Shown: positions 25,119 to 33,613 of the stretch, one piece after another
How the letters are laid out: each line of letters begins with the position of its first letter
Numbering within the stretch: position 1 is the first letter of the stretch
Assembly: GCA_964445195.1 (NCBI GenBank)
Contig: CAYUKA010000001.1
Coordinates: forward strand, 62,001 to 126,000
DNA from: UM-FILTER-47-13 sp964445195
GTDB taxonomy: Bacteria; Pseudomonadota; Alphaproteobacteria; Micavibrionales; Micavibrionaceae
Reading direction: 5' to 3'
Length of the DNA stretch: 64,000 nucleotides
Program-made: the position numbers and the translations under genes
The notes under the pieces: model-generated
Database searches by the model: none
What the model was told of the DNA's origin: nothing
What the model saw: the letters and a program-made list of their open reading frames with translations, nothing else

Positions 25119-25936
25119 CACGTCCCATTAACGGCGCGGGCGTTCTGATCACGCCGCAGCGCATAGGCGATCAGGACAAAGCCGCAGATCATCATTGGCA
25201 CACTCAGTATCTGTCCCATTGTAAACAGGTCGGCGATATAGCCAAGCTGGCTGTCAGGCTCGCGGAAAAGCTCGACGAAACCACGCGCCGCGCCATAGCC
25301 AACCAGGAACACCCCGGACAGGATACCCGGCCGCGCGGCGATTTTATCGCGCCGGGCCATAACAGCCAGTACCGCGAACAAAACCAGCCCTTCCAGCAAC
25401 GCCTCGTAAAGCTGGCTCGGGTGCCTCGGCGCCGGCCCGCCGGCGGGAAACACGACGCCCCACGGCGCACCTGTGACCCGGCCGAACAACTCACCATTGA
25501 TAAAATTGGCAATCCGGCCAAAGAAAAGCCCGATCGGCGCGGCACAGCAGACAAGATCCGTCAGCCGCAGCAGCGAGATTTTACGGTAATACGCAAAGAC
25601 AGCCATCGCCGCCACCGCCCCAAGCAACCCGCCATGAAACGACATGCCACCGCGCCAGACCTTGAGAATTTCCAGCGGTTCCGCCAGGTAAAATTCAAAC
25701 TGGTAAAACAGCGCATAACCGATCCGGCCGCCAAGAATGACGCCGAGGATCGCCCACGGAAAAAAGTCATCAACGGCGTTTTTATCAACCCCGCCCTGCT
25801 CGTAACGTCCGGCAAGATACAGGGCATAGCGCCAGCCCAGCACAAACCCCGCCAAGTAAGCCAGCGCATACCAGCGAATTTCCAACGGTCCGAGCGTCAG
25901 CGCTACGGGGTCTATATCGGGAAAACTCAGTGCCAT
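25118..25936 (-). CDS. lgt: Prolipoprotein diacylglyceryl transferase
   Basis: An inner-membrane enzyme of 272 residues with about seven membrane helices. It moves diacylglycerol from phosphatidylglycerol to the cysteine of prolipoproteins. The signature regions are all present: FHGGLLGAVAAM with the key histidine, GRIANFINGELFGRVTGAPW, and RHPSQLYEALLEG. It follows hldD by 6 bases and is coupled to midA. Full length. Confidence 0.95.
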   Translation of the reverse strand: MALSFPDIDPVALTLGPLEIRWYALAYLAGFVLGWRYALYLAGRYEQGGVDKNAVDDFFPWAILGVILGGRIGYALFYQFEFYLAEPLEILKVWRGGMSFHGGLLGAVAAMAVFAYYRKISLLRLTDLVCCAAPIGLFFGRIANFINGELFGRVTGAPWGVVFPAGGPAPRHPSQLYEALLEGLVLFAVLAVMARRDKIAARPGILSGVFLVGYGAARGFVELFREPDSQLGYIADLFTMGQILSVPMMICGFVLIAYALRRDQNARAVNGT

Positions 25937-25942
25937 ATCAGC

Positions 25943-26932
25943 CTAGCGATACTTGTCATCCGCGCTCATGAAGTCTTGCACATAGGCGCGTACGCCGTCT
26001 TCCAGTTCGGTAAAAGGCTTGTCGTAACCGGCGGCGCGCAGCTTGCTCATATCGGCTTCGGTGAAATACTGGTACTTGCCGCGCAGCTCTTCCGGCATTT
26101 CGATGTAGTTGATCTTCGGCTCCATACCGGCGGCCTTGAAGGTTGCTTCAGCCAGGTCTTTGAAGCTCCGCGCCTTACCGGTACCGACGTTAAACAGACC
26201 ATTGATATCCGCGTTATCATACAGCCAGAGCATGACATCAACACAGTCATCAACATAAACAAAGTCACGCAGCTGGCCGCCATCTTCGTAATCCGGGTGG
26301 TGCGATTTGAACAGCCGGGCCGCCGCGCCGGCAATGACCTGCGGGTACAATTTGCAAATCACGCTCATCTGCTCGCCCTTGTGATACTCGTTCGGGCCGT
26401 AGACATTGAAGAATTTTAATCCAGCCCATTGCGGCGGGCATGGCTCGCTCTGGTTCTCGATAATACGGCTGATCCGGCGGTCGAACACATGCTTCGACCA
26501 GCCGTAGGCATTCAGGGGCCGCATCGTTGCCAGCGCATCCGGGGTATCGTCATCCTTGAAACCGTGGTCGCCATTGCCATAGGTTGCCGCCGACGAAGCG
26601 TAAATAAACCGCACGCCCTTTTGCGCGCACCATTTCCACAGTTGCCGGGACAGGTCAAAGTTTGTTTCGATAATCAGATCCGCGTCTTTTTCCGTGGTCG
26701 AGGAAATCGCCCCCATATGAAAGACCGCCTTGATCTTGTCTTCGTGATTTTCCAGGTATTCAAACAACCGGTCCGGCTTGATAATATCGCGCAGTTCGCG
26801 TTTGGCCAGATTATGCCACTTGTCATCGGTGCCGAGCCAGTCGCAAACAACAAGATCGCTCTCGCCTTTGCCTTGCAGGCCCGCCACAAGATTGGACCCG
26901 ATAAATCCCGCGCCGCCGGTAATAATAATCAT
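25943..26932 (-). CDS. hldD: ADP-glyceromanno-heptose 6-epimerase
   Basis: A 329-residue short-chain-type epimerase for the last step of ADP-L-glycero-D-manno-heptose synthesis, the donor for the LPS inner core. Seen: the NADP-binding TGGAGFIGSNLV, HMGAISSTTEKDADLII, YASSAATYGNGDHGF, and the catalytic pair in NAYGWSKHVFD. The stretch KFFNVYGPNEYHKGEQMSV is diagnostic of this subfamily. GGAGAGG lies 6 bases before the ATG. It heads the operon hldD-lgt-midA-pgeF. Confidence 0.93.
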   Translation of the reverse strand: MIIITGGAGFIGSNLVAGLQGKGESDLVVCDWLGTDDKWHNLAKRELRDIIKPDRLFEYLENHEDKIKAVFHMGAISSTTEKDADLIIETNFDLSRQLWKWCAQKGVRFIYASSAATYGNGDHGFKDDDTPDALATMRPLNAYGWSKHVFDRRISRIIENQSEPCPPQWAGLKFFNVYGPNEYHKGEQMSVICKLYPQVIAGAAARLFKSHHPDYEDGGQLRDFVYVDDCVDVMLWLYDNADINGLFNVGTGKARSFKDLAEATFKAAGMEPKINYIEMPEELRGKYQYFTEADMSKLRAAGYDKPFTELEDGVRAYVQDFMSADDKYR

Positions 26933-27077
26933 AATCAGCCTCTCCGTTTCTTATGCCTTGCCCAAGATAATGAAGCTTTTTCTGGATATCCAGCAAAGTT
27001 TTGTCAATCGCGCTTGAACGGCGCTGTGAGTCCTGATAGTGAATGTGATTGTAACCCTGAAATGTAAAGAGGACGCG

Positions 27078-27395
27078 ATGCAGCCCGACCCGAAAGTGCT
27101 TGATGATATCGCGCGCGTTGCCGGCGGCGCCGTCAATATACTGAGCGGCCTGCGCCAGCAGCTTCGTGAAGATATCAAGGTCCGAGTCGAAGATGTGGCC
27201 GCGCGCATGGACCTGGTGCCGCGCGAAGATGTCGAACGGCTGGAAGTCCGCGTCGCCAGGCTTGAGGAACGCCTCGCCGCCCTGGAAAAAACGCCGAAGA
27301 AAGCCGCGCCCAAAAAGGCTGCAGCAAAAACAAAAACGGCCCCTGAAAAAGCCGTAAAAAAGACTGCGAAAAAGACAACGAAGAAGAAAACGTAA
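27078..27395 (+). CDS. Ubiquinone biosynthesis accessory factor UbiK-like (BMFP family)
   Basis: A 105-residue coiled-coil protein of the YqiC/BMFP family, whose E. coli member UbiK helps the soluble ubiquinone-making complex. The N-terminal VLDDIARVAGGAVNILSGL amphipathic helix and the later VERLEVRVARLEERLAALE coiled coil are the family marks. The last 35 residues are a Lys/Ala/Pro tail like histone H1, longer than in E. coli. The ATG at 27078 is preceded by AAGAGGA and gives the canonical start; an earlier GTG would add 13 residues. It precedes the YbjN-like gene by 4 bases. Confidence 0.8.
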   Translation: MQPDPKVLDDIARVAGGAVNILSGLRQQLREDIKVRVEDVAARMDLVPREDVERLEVRVARLEERLAALEKTPKKAAPKKAAAKTKTAPEKAVKKTAKKTTKKKT

Positions 27396-27399
27396 TTTT

Positions 27400-27903
27400 A
27401 TGGCCCGTGACTTTGCGCTTTTTGATGATGTCAGCAACCCTCTCGATGGGATTGAGGAAGTCATGGCCGGTCTCGACTGGTCGTTCGAGCGTCCGAATGA
27501 TGATGAGTTACAGGTGCAGGTCGCCGGACGGCAGGGCCAATACCATATGACATTCCTGTGGCAGGAAGAGCATAGCGCAATGCAGTTCTTCTGCGAGTTC
27601 GATCTTGATATCCCGCAAGACCGCTACGATATGACCGGCCGGATCCTGCGCGAAATCAACGAAACGCTGTGGCTCGGCCATATCGACGTACCGCGCGATA
27701 CACCGTCGCCGATCCTGCGCCACACGACATTGTTCCGCGGCATGACCCACACGTCGGGCACCGACCATATCGCCGATATGATCGAGGTCGCACTGGCCGA
27801 ATGCGAAAAATACTACCCGGTCTTTGCCCTGCTCGCAGGCTCTTCCTACCTTGATCAAAGCCTGCTCAGCCTCGCCCTGACCGAGAATGGCGGGGAAGCC
27901 TGA
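27400..27903 (+). CDS. YbjN domain-containing protein
   Basis: A 167-residue cytoplasmic protein of the YbjN family, a type III secretion chaperone-like fold of unclear function. Seen: NPLDGIEEVMAGLDWSFERP near the start and a beta sheet core (ELQVQVAGRQGQYHMTFLW). The helix EYYPVF-like region appears here as AECEKYYPVFALL. It lies between the ubiK-like gene and proC on the same strand with gaps of 3-4 bases, an arrangement common in alphaproteobacteria, so the three genes are co-transcribed. Confidence 0.8.
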   Translation: MARDFALFDDVSNPLDGIEEVMAGLDWSFERPNDDELQVQVAGRQGQYHMTFLWQEEHSAMQFFCEFDLDIPQDRYDMTGRILREINETLWLGHIDVPRDTPSPILRHTTLFRGMTHTSGTDHIADMIEVALAECEKYYPVFALLAGSSYLDQSLLSLALTENGGEA

Positions 27904-27906
27904 TCC

Positions 27907-28737
27907 ATGCCGGACGACAAAGCCCTTGATATCGTCCTGATCGGGTGCGGCAAGATGGGCGCGGCCATGCTGCATGGCTGGCTGGAGGCCAGAATCGCCG
28001 GCACCGTCCACGTCATGGACCCTGCCGGTTTGCCGGACACGCTGCACGATTGCCTCCCCAACCCGGTCCATCACTATGAGAGCGCCGATGCGCTTGCCGC
28101 AGCAAAGCCAGTGGCCGACTTTTATATCCTCGCTGTTAAACCACAAATCATGGCCACTGTCTGCGAGGATCTGGCCCCGGCCATTGCATCGGATACCCCG
28201 GTTCTGTCGATCGCCGCCGGCCAGTCGATCGGCGCTTTTGAAAGTTATTTCAGCGCACGGCAACCCGTTATTCGCGCAATGCCCAACACTCCAGCCGCCA
28301 TCGGCAAGGGTATGACCGTTGCCGTCGCCAACGATCACGTCAGCACCACGCAGAAAGACGCCGCCACAAGAGTCTTACAGGCGGTTGGCATGGTCGCATG
28401 GATTGAAGATGAAAGCCTGATGGACGCCGTCACCGCCGTTTCCGGCAGCGGCCCGGCCTATGTGTTTTACTTTATCGAGGCGCTGGCAAAGGCCGGAAAG
28501 AAAGCCGGGCTTGATCCTGCCTTTGCCATGACGCTCGCCCGCCAGACGGTGATCGGCAGCGCGGCGCTGGCCGAAACAGATGCGGACACCGCCGCCGCCA
28601 CGCTGCGCGAAAATGTGACCAGCTCCGGCGGCACCACCGCCGCGGCACTGGAGATACTGATGAATGGTGAATTTCAGGACATCGTCGACCAAGCCGTTGC
28701 CGCCGCCACGGCGCGCGGCAAGGCACTGAACCAATAG
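27907..28737 (+). CDS. proC: Pyrroline-5-carboxylate reductase
   Basis: A 276-residue enzyme for the last step of proline synthesis, reducing pyrroline-5-carboxylate with NADPH. Seen: Rossmann loop LIGCGKMGAAML, AVKPQIM, the conserved RAMPNTPAAIGKGMT, and VSGSGPAYVFYFIEALAKAGKKAGL followed by TSSGGTTAAALEIL. Third gene of the ubiK-ybjN-proC operon and convergent with mucR, 4 bases apart. Full length. Confidence 0.94.
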   Translation: MPDDKALDIVLIGCGKMGAAMLHGWLEARIAGTVHVMDPAGLPDTLHDCLPNPVHHYESADALAAAKPVADFYILAVKPQIMATVCEDLAPAIASDTPVLSIAAGQSIGAFESYFSARQPVIRAMPNTPAAIGKGMTVAVANDHVSTTQKDAATRVLQAVGMVAWIEDESLMDAVTAVSGSGPAYVFYFIEALAKAGKKAGLDPAFAMTLARQTVIGSAALAETDADTAAATLRENVTSSGGTTAAALEILMNGEFQDIVDQAVAAATARGKALNQ

Positions 28738-28741
28738 CGCG

Positions 28742-29149
28742 TTACTTCCGTCCCGTCGTGCCCAGACCGATTTGCTTGGCCAGCTTGCTGCGCTTCTCGG
28801 CATAGTTCGGCGCCACCATCGGGTAATCGGCAGGCAGGCCCCAGCGCTCGCGGTACTCCTCCGGCGTCATGTTATAGGCGGTTTTCAGATGCCGCTTGAG
28901 CATCTTGAGTTTCTTGCCGTCTTCAAGACAGACAATATAATCGGGCGTCACCGACTTCTTGATCGGCACGGCAGGCTGCGGACGCTCCATCATCGCGCCG
29001 GTCTCGCCATTCACGTTTGACAGCGTTTTATAAACTTTCTGGATCAGGGCCGGGATTTCCTCGGCTGCGACCTGATTATTTGACAGATGCGAGGATACGA
29101 TTTCAGTCGTGAAGGCCAGCAGATCAGTGTGTTCGGTTTTGTCGGGCAT
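28742..29149 (-). CDS. MucR/Ros-family transcriptional regulator
   Basis: A 135-residue zinc-finger regulator. In Rhizobium, Brucella and Caulobacter such proteins bind AT-rich promoters and control exopolysaccharide, cell cycle and virulence genes. The DNA-binding part reads VCLEDGKKLKMLKRHLKTAYNMTPEEYRERWGL, given here in its pieces VCLEDGKKLKMLKRHL and MTPEEYRERWGLPADYPM; the Ros-type finger with a single leading cysteine is typical. The N-terminal half forms the multimer. AAGGAAG lies before the ATG. Family certain, targets unknown. Confidence 0.92.
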   Translation of the reverse strand: MPDKTEHTDLLAFTTEIVSSHLSNNQVAAEEIPALIQKVYKTLSNVNGETGAMMERPQPAVPIKKSVTPDYIVCLEDGKKLKMLKRHLKTAYNMTPEEYRERWGLPADYPMVAPNYAEKRSKLAKQIGLGTTGRK

Positions 29150-29220
29150 GTTTGTCTTCCTTACGCTTTAATATTGGAGAGACATTAGATACTCAACGCA
29201 AGATAAGCAAGTAAAATACA

Positions 29221-29910
29221 TCAGGAGCCAAGTATTTCACGCTGCGCTTTCTTTGGCCTGCTGACATCAGCGCCGCGCAAATACAATGGCTGCGGCATAG
29301 CGCTGCCATCACCTTCATAATCGTGCATGGCCATAAGCGCTATCGTATGCGGATCGGGTAACTCATAGCCCGCACGCACATCACCTGCGCCACCTTCCGC
29401 CACGAAACGTTCCGCCGCATCGCCGATATAGGTGACCGCCCGGCCGGCAGCCTGCTCCCCGATCTGCTCTCCTTCGAGAGCCTGCGGCTCAGTTACAGGC
29501 ACACCATCAGCACCATAGAAACGGCCATAGTAATCGCGGCGCTTGGTTTCGATCAAAACGCCGAGCACAGCATCATCATCCAGTGTATCGCTCGCGAAGA
29601 ACTGGGCCGCCAGCACATCAAGGGTAATCAGGCCACATACCGGCTTATCCAGCGCCAGCCCCAAACCCTGCGCCGTAGACAGGCCAATCCGCAGACCGGT
29701 AAACGCCCCCGGCCCAATCGTCGTCGCAATCAGGTCAAGCGCGGCAAAGTCAGTATCGGCCTGCCTCATCACGTCCTGGATCATCGGTACCAGCCATTCC
29801 GCCTGCCCGCGCACCATCGCTTCCTGTTCTGAAATGCATGTACCGCTTTCAGAGTTATAAACGCCAACCGAACAGCCGTTCAGCGCGGTATCAAGGGCAA
29901 GAATTTTCAT
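29221..29910 (-). CDS. tsaB: tRNA threonylcarbamoyladenosine biosynthesis protein TsaB
   Basis: A 229-residue pseudo-kinase-fold protein that pairs with TsaD and TsaE to make the t6A base at position 37 of ANN-decoding tRNAs. Seen: ILALDTALNGCSVGVY, the region with TIGPGAFTGLRIGLSTAQGL, and VLIETKRRDYYGRFY. The ATG at 29910 gives the family N-terminus; an open frame continues 39 codons upstream but overlaps the nitroreductase gene. It lies 13 bases after the nitroreductase stop and is likely co-transcribed with it. Confidence 0.92.
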   Translation of the reverse strand: MKILALDTALNGCSVGVYNSESGTCISEQEAMVRGQAEWLVPMIQDVMRQADTDFAALDLIATTIGPGAFTGLRIGLSTAQGLGLALDKPVCGLITLDVLAAQFFASDTLDDDAVLGVLIETKRRDYYGRFYGADGVPVTEPQALEGEQIGEQAAGRAVTYIGDAAERFVAEGGAGDVRAGYELPDPHTIALMAMHDYEGDGSAMPQPLYLRGADVSRPKKAQREILGS

Positions 29911-29923
29911 GGCCGGACAGGGA

Positions 29924-30523
29924 TCAGACGATCTCGCATACCTCGTCGAAGTCAAAGCGCGGCCCACGGTCGAACAGGCTCTCCGGGTCGCCGTAGCCGA
30001 TATTGCACAGGAAATTGACCTGAACATTCTCGTCAGGGAAGAAAGCCTGCTTCACACCATCAGGGTTAAAGCCGGACATCGGCCCGCAATCAAGCCCCAG
30101 CGCCCGTGCCGCCATCATCAGATAAGCGCCCTGCAGCGTGCCGTTGCGCATCGCCGTGTCGGCAATATAGCCGGGCTTGCCGACAAACCAGCTTTTGGCA
30201 TCCGTATGCGGGAACAGCTTCGGCAAATGCTCGTAAAACTCCAGATCGTTGGCGATGATCGCTGTGACCGGCGCGCTCATGGTTTTGTCGACATTGCCTT
30301 CCATCAGATGCGGCTTCAGCTTTTCCTTGGCTTCCGGCGACTGCACGAACTTAAAGCGTGCCGGACTGCAATTGGCGCTGGTCGCTCCAAATTTCATCAG
30401 GTCATAGACAGCCTGCACCAGCACGGCGGACACGTCCTTATCCTGCCAGCCATTGTAGGTCCGCGCTTTACGGAACAGGATATCAAGGTCGCGGTCCGTT
30501 AAAATCAAGCTGTCTTCGGTCAT
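29924..30523 (-). CDS. RutE/HadB-like nitroreductase (malonic semialdehyde reductase family)
   Basis: A 199-residue FMN-dependent NAD(P)H oxidoreductase. The pattern RTYNGWQDKDVSAVLVQAVYDLMK, GATSANCSPARFKFV and the long CGPMSGFNPDGVKQAFFPDE fits the RutE subgroup, which reduces malonic semialdehyde to 3-hydroxypropionate. No rut pyrimidine genes are nearby, so the true substrate is unknown. It is upstream of tsaB on the same strand. Family confident, function inferred. Confidence 0.82.
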   Translation of the reverse strand: MTEDSLILTDRDLDILFRKARTYNGWQDKDVSAVLVQAVYDLMKFGATSANCSPARFKFVQSPEAKEKLKPHLMEGNVDKTMSAPVTAIIANDLEFYEHLPKLFPHTDAKSWFVGKPGYIADTAMRNGTLQGAYLMMAARALGLDCGPMSGFNPDGVKQAFFPDENVQVNFLCNIGYGDPESLFDRGPRFDFDEVCEIV

Positions 30524-30654
30524 TGTCTTTCCTTTCTGAATGAGAAACCTGTCACAGCCAATGTAGGCGATTTCACCCGAAGGTCAATGTCCCGATTTCA
30601 CTGGTCTTTTGCGATAAAATCACTATAGTCAACTGCATCAAAAGATATGAGCGG

Positions 30655-31746
30655 ATGAATAATTCAGCGGCGAAATTCCTGTTATGCGTCCTGTTGTGGC
30701 TGGCCCCCGCGCCTCTCGCAGCGCAAACACCGTTGCCCGAAGACAGCAATGCCGCTGTGATCCTTGTTTATCACCGGATCGGCGAAGACCGGTTCCCGGA
30801 TACCAATATCCGCGCCGCCCAGTTCACGGCCCATGTGCAGGAACTGGCCTCCGGCGCTTACAATGTGATACCCCTGCCTGCGGTTATCAGCGCTTTCAAA
30901 GACGGTAGCCGCCTGCCTGACCGGACGGTCGCGCTGACATTCGATGGCGGCCATCAATCAATACTTGAAACCGCCGCGCCGTTACTTGAAGAGCACAATC
31001 TGCCTTACACTATCTTCATCCCGACAGGCCATGCCGACCGCCAGTCCGGCGCCTACTTAGACTGGAGTGATATCAACCGGCTGGCCCGCAACAGTAACGT
31101 CACATTCGGTTTGCACCCGGCGCGCTACGACCGGCTGTCAGAAGAGCCCGATGAAGAAATCACACGCCAGATCAATAATGCCCGCACCCGCTTCCGCGAA
31201 GAAACCGGCCGTGAGGCTACGTTATTCGCCTACCCGTTTGGCGAGTATAGCGCCGCCTACCGCGCCATTATCGAACGGCAGGGCTTTACGGCAGCTCTCG
31301 GCCAGCAATCCGGCGTTGCCTACGCCGGTACGGATTTATACGCCCTGCCGCGTTTCCCAATGACCGAGAGTTACGGCAGCCTTGAACGGTTCCGTATGAT
31401 CGCCACAGCCCTGCCCCTGCCGGTCAGCGATACAGAACCCCAGGCTCCGTTGTTGGCCGGTACACAGCCGGATATCGGCTTTACGATCGCAACAGGCTTA
31501 CAGGCGCAGACAGACCGTTTATCCTGTTTTGTATCCGGACAGGGGCGCCCGGCGATGGAGCCGATCGGACCGCAACGCATTGAATTACGGCTTGCACAGC
31601 CGCTTGAAAACAACCGCAGCCGCGTGAATTGCACGCTACCGGTTCTCACAGATGAACAGGATTTTCAGGAGCCGCGCTGGCGCTGGTTCGGCATGCTGCT
31701 TGTGCGGCCACAGGCTGAAAGCAACCTGTCACAAGCGGCGCATTAA
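30655..31746 (+). CDS. Exported polysaccharide deacetylase-like protein with degenerate metal site
   Basis: A 363-residue protein with a signal peptide (residues 1-23, cut near APLAAQ) and a NodB-type domain about 33-240. NodB enzymes remove acetyl groups from chitin or peptidoglycan with an Asp-His-His bound metal. Here motif 1 reads LTFDGGHQS (Asp97 kept, the metal-binding Asp replaced by Gly98) and motif 2 reads GLHPARYDRL (His154 kept, second His replaced by Tyr158). Motif 3 FAYPFGEY is intact. The protein is therefore likely catalytically dead or altered. The C-terminal 110 residues are not assigned. It is convergent with nfu, overlapping by 4 bases. Confidence 0.8.
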   Translation: MNNSAAKFLLCVLLWLAPAPLAAQTPLPEDSNAAVILVYHRIGEDRFPDTNIRAAQFTAHVQELASGAYNVIPLPAVISAFKDGSRLPDRTVALTFDGGHQSILETAAPLLEEHNLPYTIFIPTGHADRQSGAYLDWSDINRLARNSNVTFGLHPARYDRLSEEPDEEITRQINNARTRFREETGREATLFAYPFGEYSAAYRAIIERQGFTAALGQQSGVAYAGTDLYALPRFPMTESYGSLERFRMIATALPLPVSDTEPQAPLLAGTQPDIGFTIATGLQAQTDRLSCFVSGQGRPAMEPIGPQRIELRLAQPLENNRSRVNCTLPVLTDEQDFQEPRWRWFGMLLVRPQAESNLSQAAH

Positions 31747-32312
31747 AACACCTCAACCGGTTCAACCCGCACCACTTCAGGGACGAAATGCTTGAGCATA
31801 TTTTCAATGCCCTGTTTTAGGGTCATGGTTGAGCTTGGGCAGCCGGCACAGGCGCCCTCAAGCCGCAGATAGACAACGCCCTCGTCAAACTCAACGAACT
31901 CGATATTGCCGCCATCCATAGCCACGGCAGGCTTGACGTGGGTATCGATAATCTCGCGAATCTGGCGGTCAATCTCGCTTTCCTCACCATCAGCACCGGC
32001 AGGGCTGTGACCTTCGCCTTCCGCGCTCTCCTCAATCACCGGCAGGCCCGCCGTGAAATGTTCCATCAGCGCGGTCAGGATTACCGGTTTCAGATCATCC
32101 CAATCCTGCCCCTCTGCCCGCGTGACCGAAACAAAATCCCCTGCCAGAAACACACCGGCCACGCCTTCAATATCAAACAGGCGCAGCGCCAACGGGGCAT
32201 CTGCGGCCTCGTCCCGGTTTTTAAACTCCCGCGTGCCGCGCGGCATAACCGGCCGGCCAGGCAGAAATTTCAATGTATTCGGATTAGGTGTTTCTTCAAA
32301 TTCAATAAACAT
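31743..32312 (-). CDS. NifU-family Fe-S scaffold/carrier protein (Nfu)
   Basis: A 189-residue protein that carries iron-sulfur clusters to target enzymes. Seen: the N-terminal Nfu domain opening FIEFEETPNPNTLKFLPG, an acidic linker (about residues 95-112), and the C-terminal NifU domain with AVAMDGGNIEFVEFDEGVVY and the cluster-binding cysteines in GACAGCPSS. Length and order match mitochondrial Nfu1. It follows the universal stress gene on the same strand by 15 bases. The 3' end overlaps the deacetylase gene by 4 bases. Confidence 0.92.
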   Translation of the reverse strand: MFIEFEETPNPNTLKFLPGRPVMPRGTREFKNRDEAADAPLALRLFDIEGVAGVFLAGDFVSVTRAEGQDWDDLKPVILTALMEHFTAGLPVIEESAEGEGHSPAGADGEESEIDRQIREIIDTHVKPAVAMDGGNIEFVEFDEGVVYLRLEGACAGCPSSTMTLKQGIENMLKHFVPEVVRVEPVEVF

Positions 32313-32327
32313 GGCAAAGACATAGGG

Positions 32328-32861
32328 CTAGAGGGCGATTGTGTCAATCTTCTGCATTTCCAGATGTCCCGGCACGACCATGACCGGTGCGCGCAACTTG
32401 GTCAGACCCTTGCCTGTGAAATGAGACACCAATGGTCCCGGCCCGCCGCTCTCGCCCGCGCCGAGAACCAGCATCCGGATTGTTTCATCTTCGTTGATCA
32501 GCTCAGTCACGGCATCGGTACGGGTGCCTTCGCGAATATAGAGAACCGGGTAATAGCCGTTCAGTTCGTTCACCGTTTTGGCAATCTCCCAGATGCGATG
32601 CTCGGCGTCCTCGCGCAGCTCCCTTAGCATCATCGTTTCGACATTGCTCCAATGCTGGAAGTCATCGATATTAATAACATGGAGAATACCGACATGGGCG
32701 CGGCTGGCCTCTGCCCGGCGGGCCGCATAACGCAGCGCCAGCGCAAATTCCGGCGAATCGTCGGCAACCACCAGATAAATCCCTCCGTCACCGCGACGGC
32801 CCTGTGGCTGGACCTGCGGTGGGACTTGCCCGCTTTCCTTTTTCGTCGCCTTCTTCGCCAT
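32328..32861 (-). CDS. Universal stress protein family
   Basis: A 177-residue protein with a basic N-terminal extension (KKATKKES...) and one UspA domain: YLVVADDSPEFALALRYAARRA, HVGILHVINIDDF, and the nucleotide-site region VLGAGESGGPGPLVSHFTG with VPVMVVPGH-like ending (APVMVVPGHL). Relatives are stress-linked cytoplasmic proteins. It sits 2 bases downstream of the TIGR02186-like gene and before nfu; the five genes TauE-TIGR02186-usp-nfu are in one run on the minus strand. Confidence 0.85.
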   Translation of the reverse strand: MAKKATKKESGQVPPQVQPQGRRGDGGIYLVVADDSPEFALALRYAARRAEASRAHVGILHVINIDDFQHWSNVETMMLRELREDAEHRIWEIAKTVNELNGYYPVLYIREGTRTDAVTELINEDETIRMLVLGAGESGGPGPLVSHFTGKGLTKLRAPVMVVPGHLEMQKIDTIAL

Positions 32862-32863
32862 GG

Positions 32864-33613
32864 TTAATCCTTCCGCCAGAGTACATAGCCGGCACCGCCG
32901 GCCACTATAGCCAGTAACACCGCCACCAGTCCATAGGCTAGCGCATTCAGGTGGGCAAAGCGGTACAGGCCGGCATTAAACCCGACCTGCGCCACCCGCA
33001 GCGTCGTCACCCGTGACGACGTCACCGCGCCGTTATTGAACAGATATGTTGTGATGGCATACTCACCGGTCGGCACATCCGGCGGCATGTAAAAATTAGC
33101 GCGGAAAAAATTTTCGTTCAGAAAGACAACATCGCGCGGCTCCAGCGGGAAATGCCCCTGCAGCTGTTTGTTCCGGATCAGGGCTTCGCGGAATTTCCTG
33201 ACCGTATCGGCCTCGTAACGCGCCGCGGGTTGAAATGCCAAGGCATCGAGACCAACGTCAAGCTCTTCACGTACAGCATTCATCGCAATCGCATTTTCCG
33301 GACTGCTGAGCGCCAGATCGTAATAAACCGGAACATTGCGGAACGAGACGGCATCGGTATTCATCCACATGCCCATAACCTGGCTCTTGCGGCGTACGAC
33401 CATCGGGCGCGCCGGGCCGCTAATCACAATCGCTACATCGCCTTCCTGTTCTTTGACCCCGAACAGGGACAACCGCGCCCCGTCAAAGCCGGCCGTGATA
33501 TTCACGCTGTCTTCGGTCAGGTCGACGGTCAGGTAATCGCCCTGGGCCCATGCCTGAACAGGCAGCACCAGCAATACAGCGATCATCAGCATCCACAGCA
33601 ACAGGCGCATCAC
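32864..33613 (-). CDS. TIGR02186-like membrane protein
   Basis: A 249-residue protein with a signal peptide (about 1-24, cut near AWAQG), a periplasmic domain with VDLTEDSVNITAGFDGARLSLFG and FLNENFFRANFYMPPDVPTGEY, and a C-terminal membrane helix (ALAYGLVAVLLAIVAGGAGYVLW). This set is the TIGR02186 family of alphaproteobacteria, nearly always beside a TauE/SafE permease, as here (4-base overlap). The role is unknown; a periplasmic partner of the permease is inferred. Confidence 0.82.
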   Translation of the reverse strand: MMRLLLWMLMIAVLLVLPVQAWAQGDYLTVDLTEDSVNITAGFDGARLSLFGVKEQEGDVAIVISGPARPMVVRRKSQVMGMWMNTDAVSFRNVPVYYDLALSSPENAIAMNAVREELDVGLDALAFQPAARYEADTVRKFREALIRNKQLQGHFPLEPRDVVFLNENFFRANFYMPPDVPTGEYAITTYLFNNGAVTSSRVTTLRVAQVGFNAGLYRFAHLNALAYGLVAVLLAIVAGGAGYVLWRKD

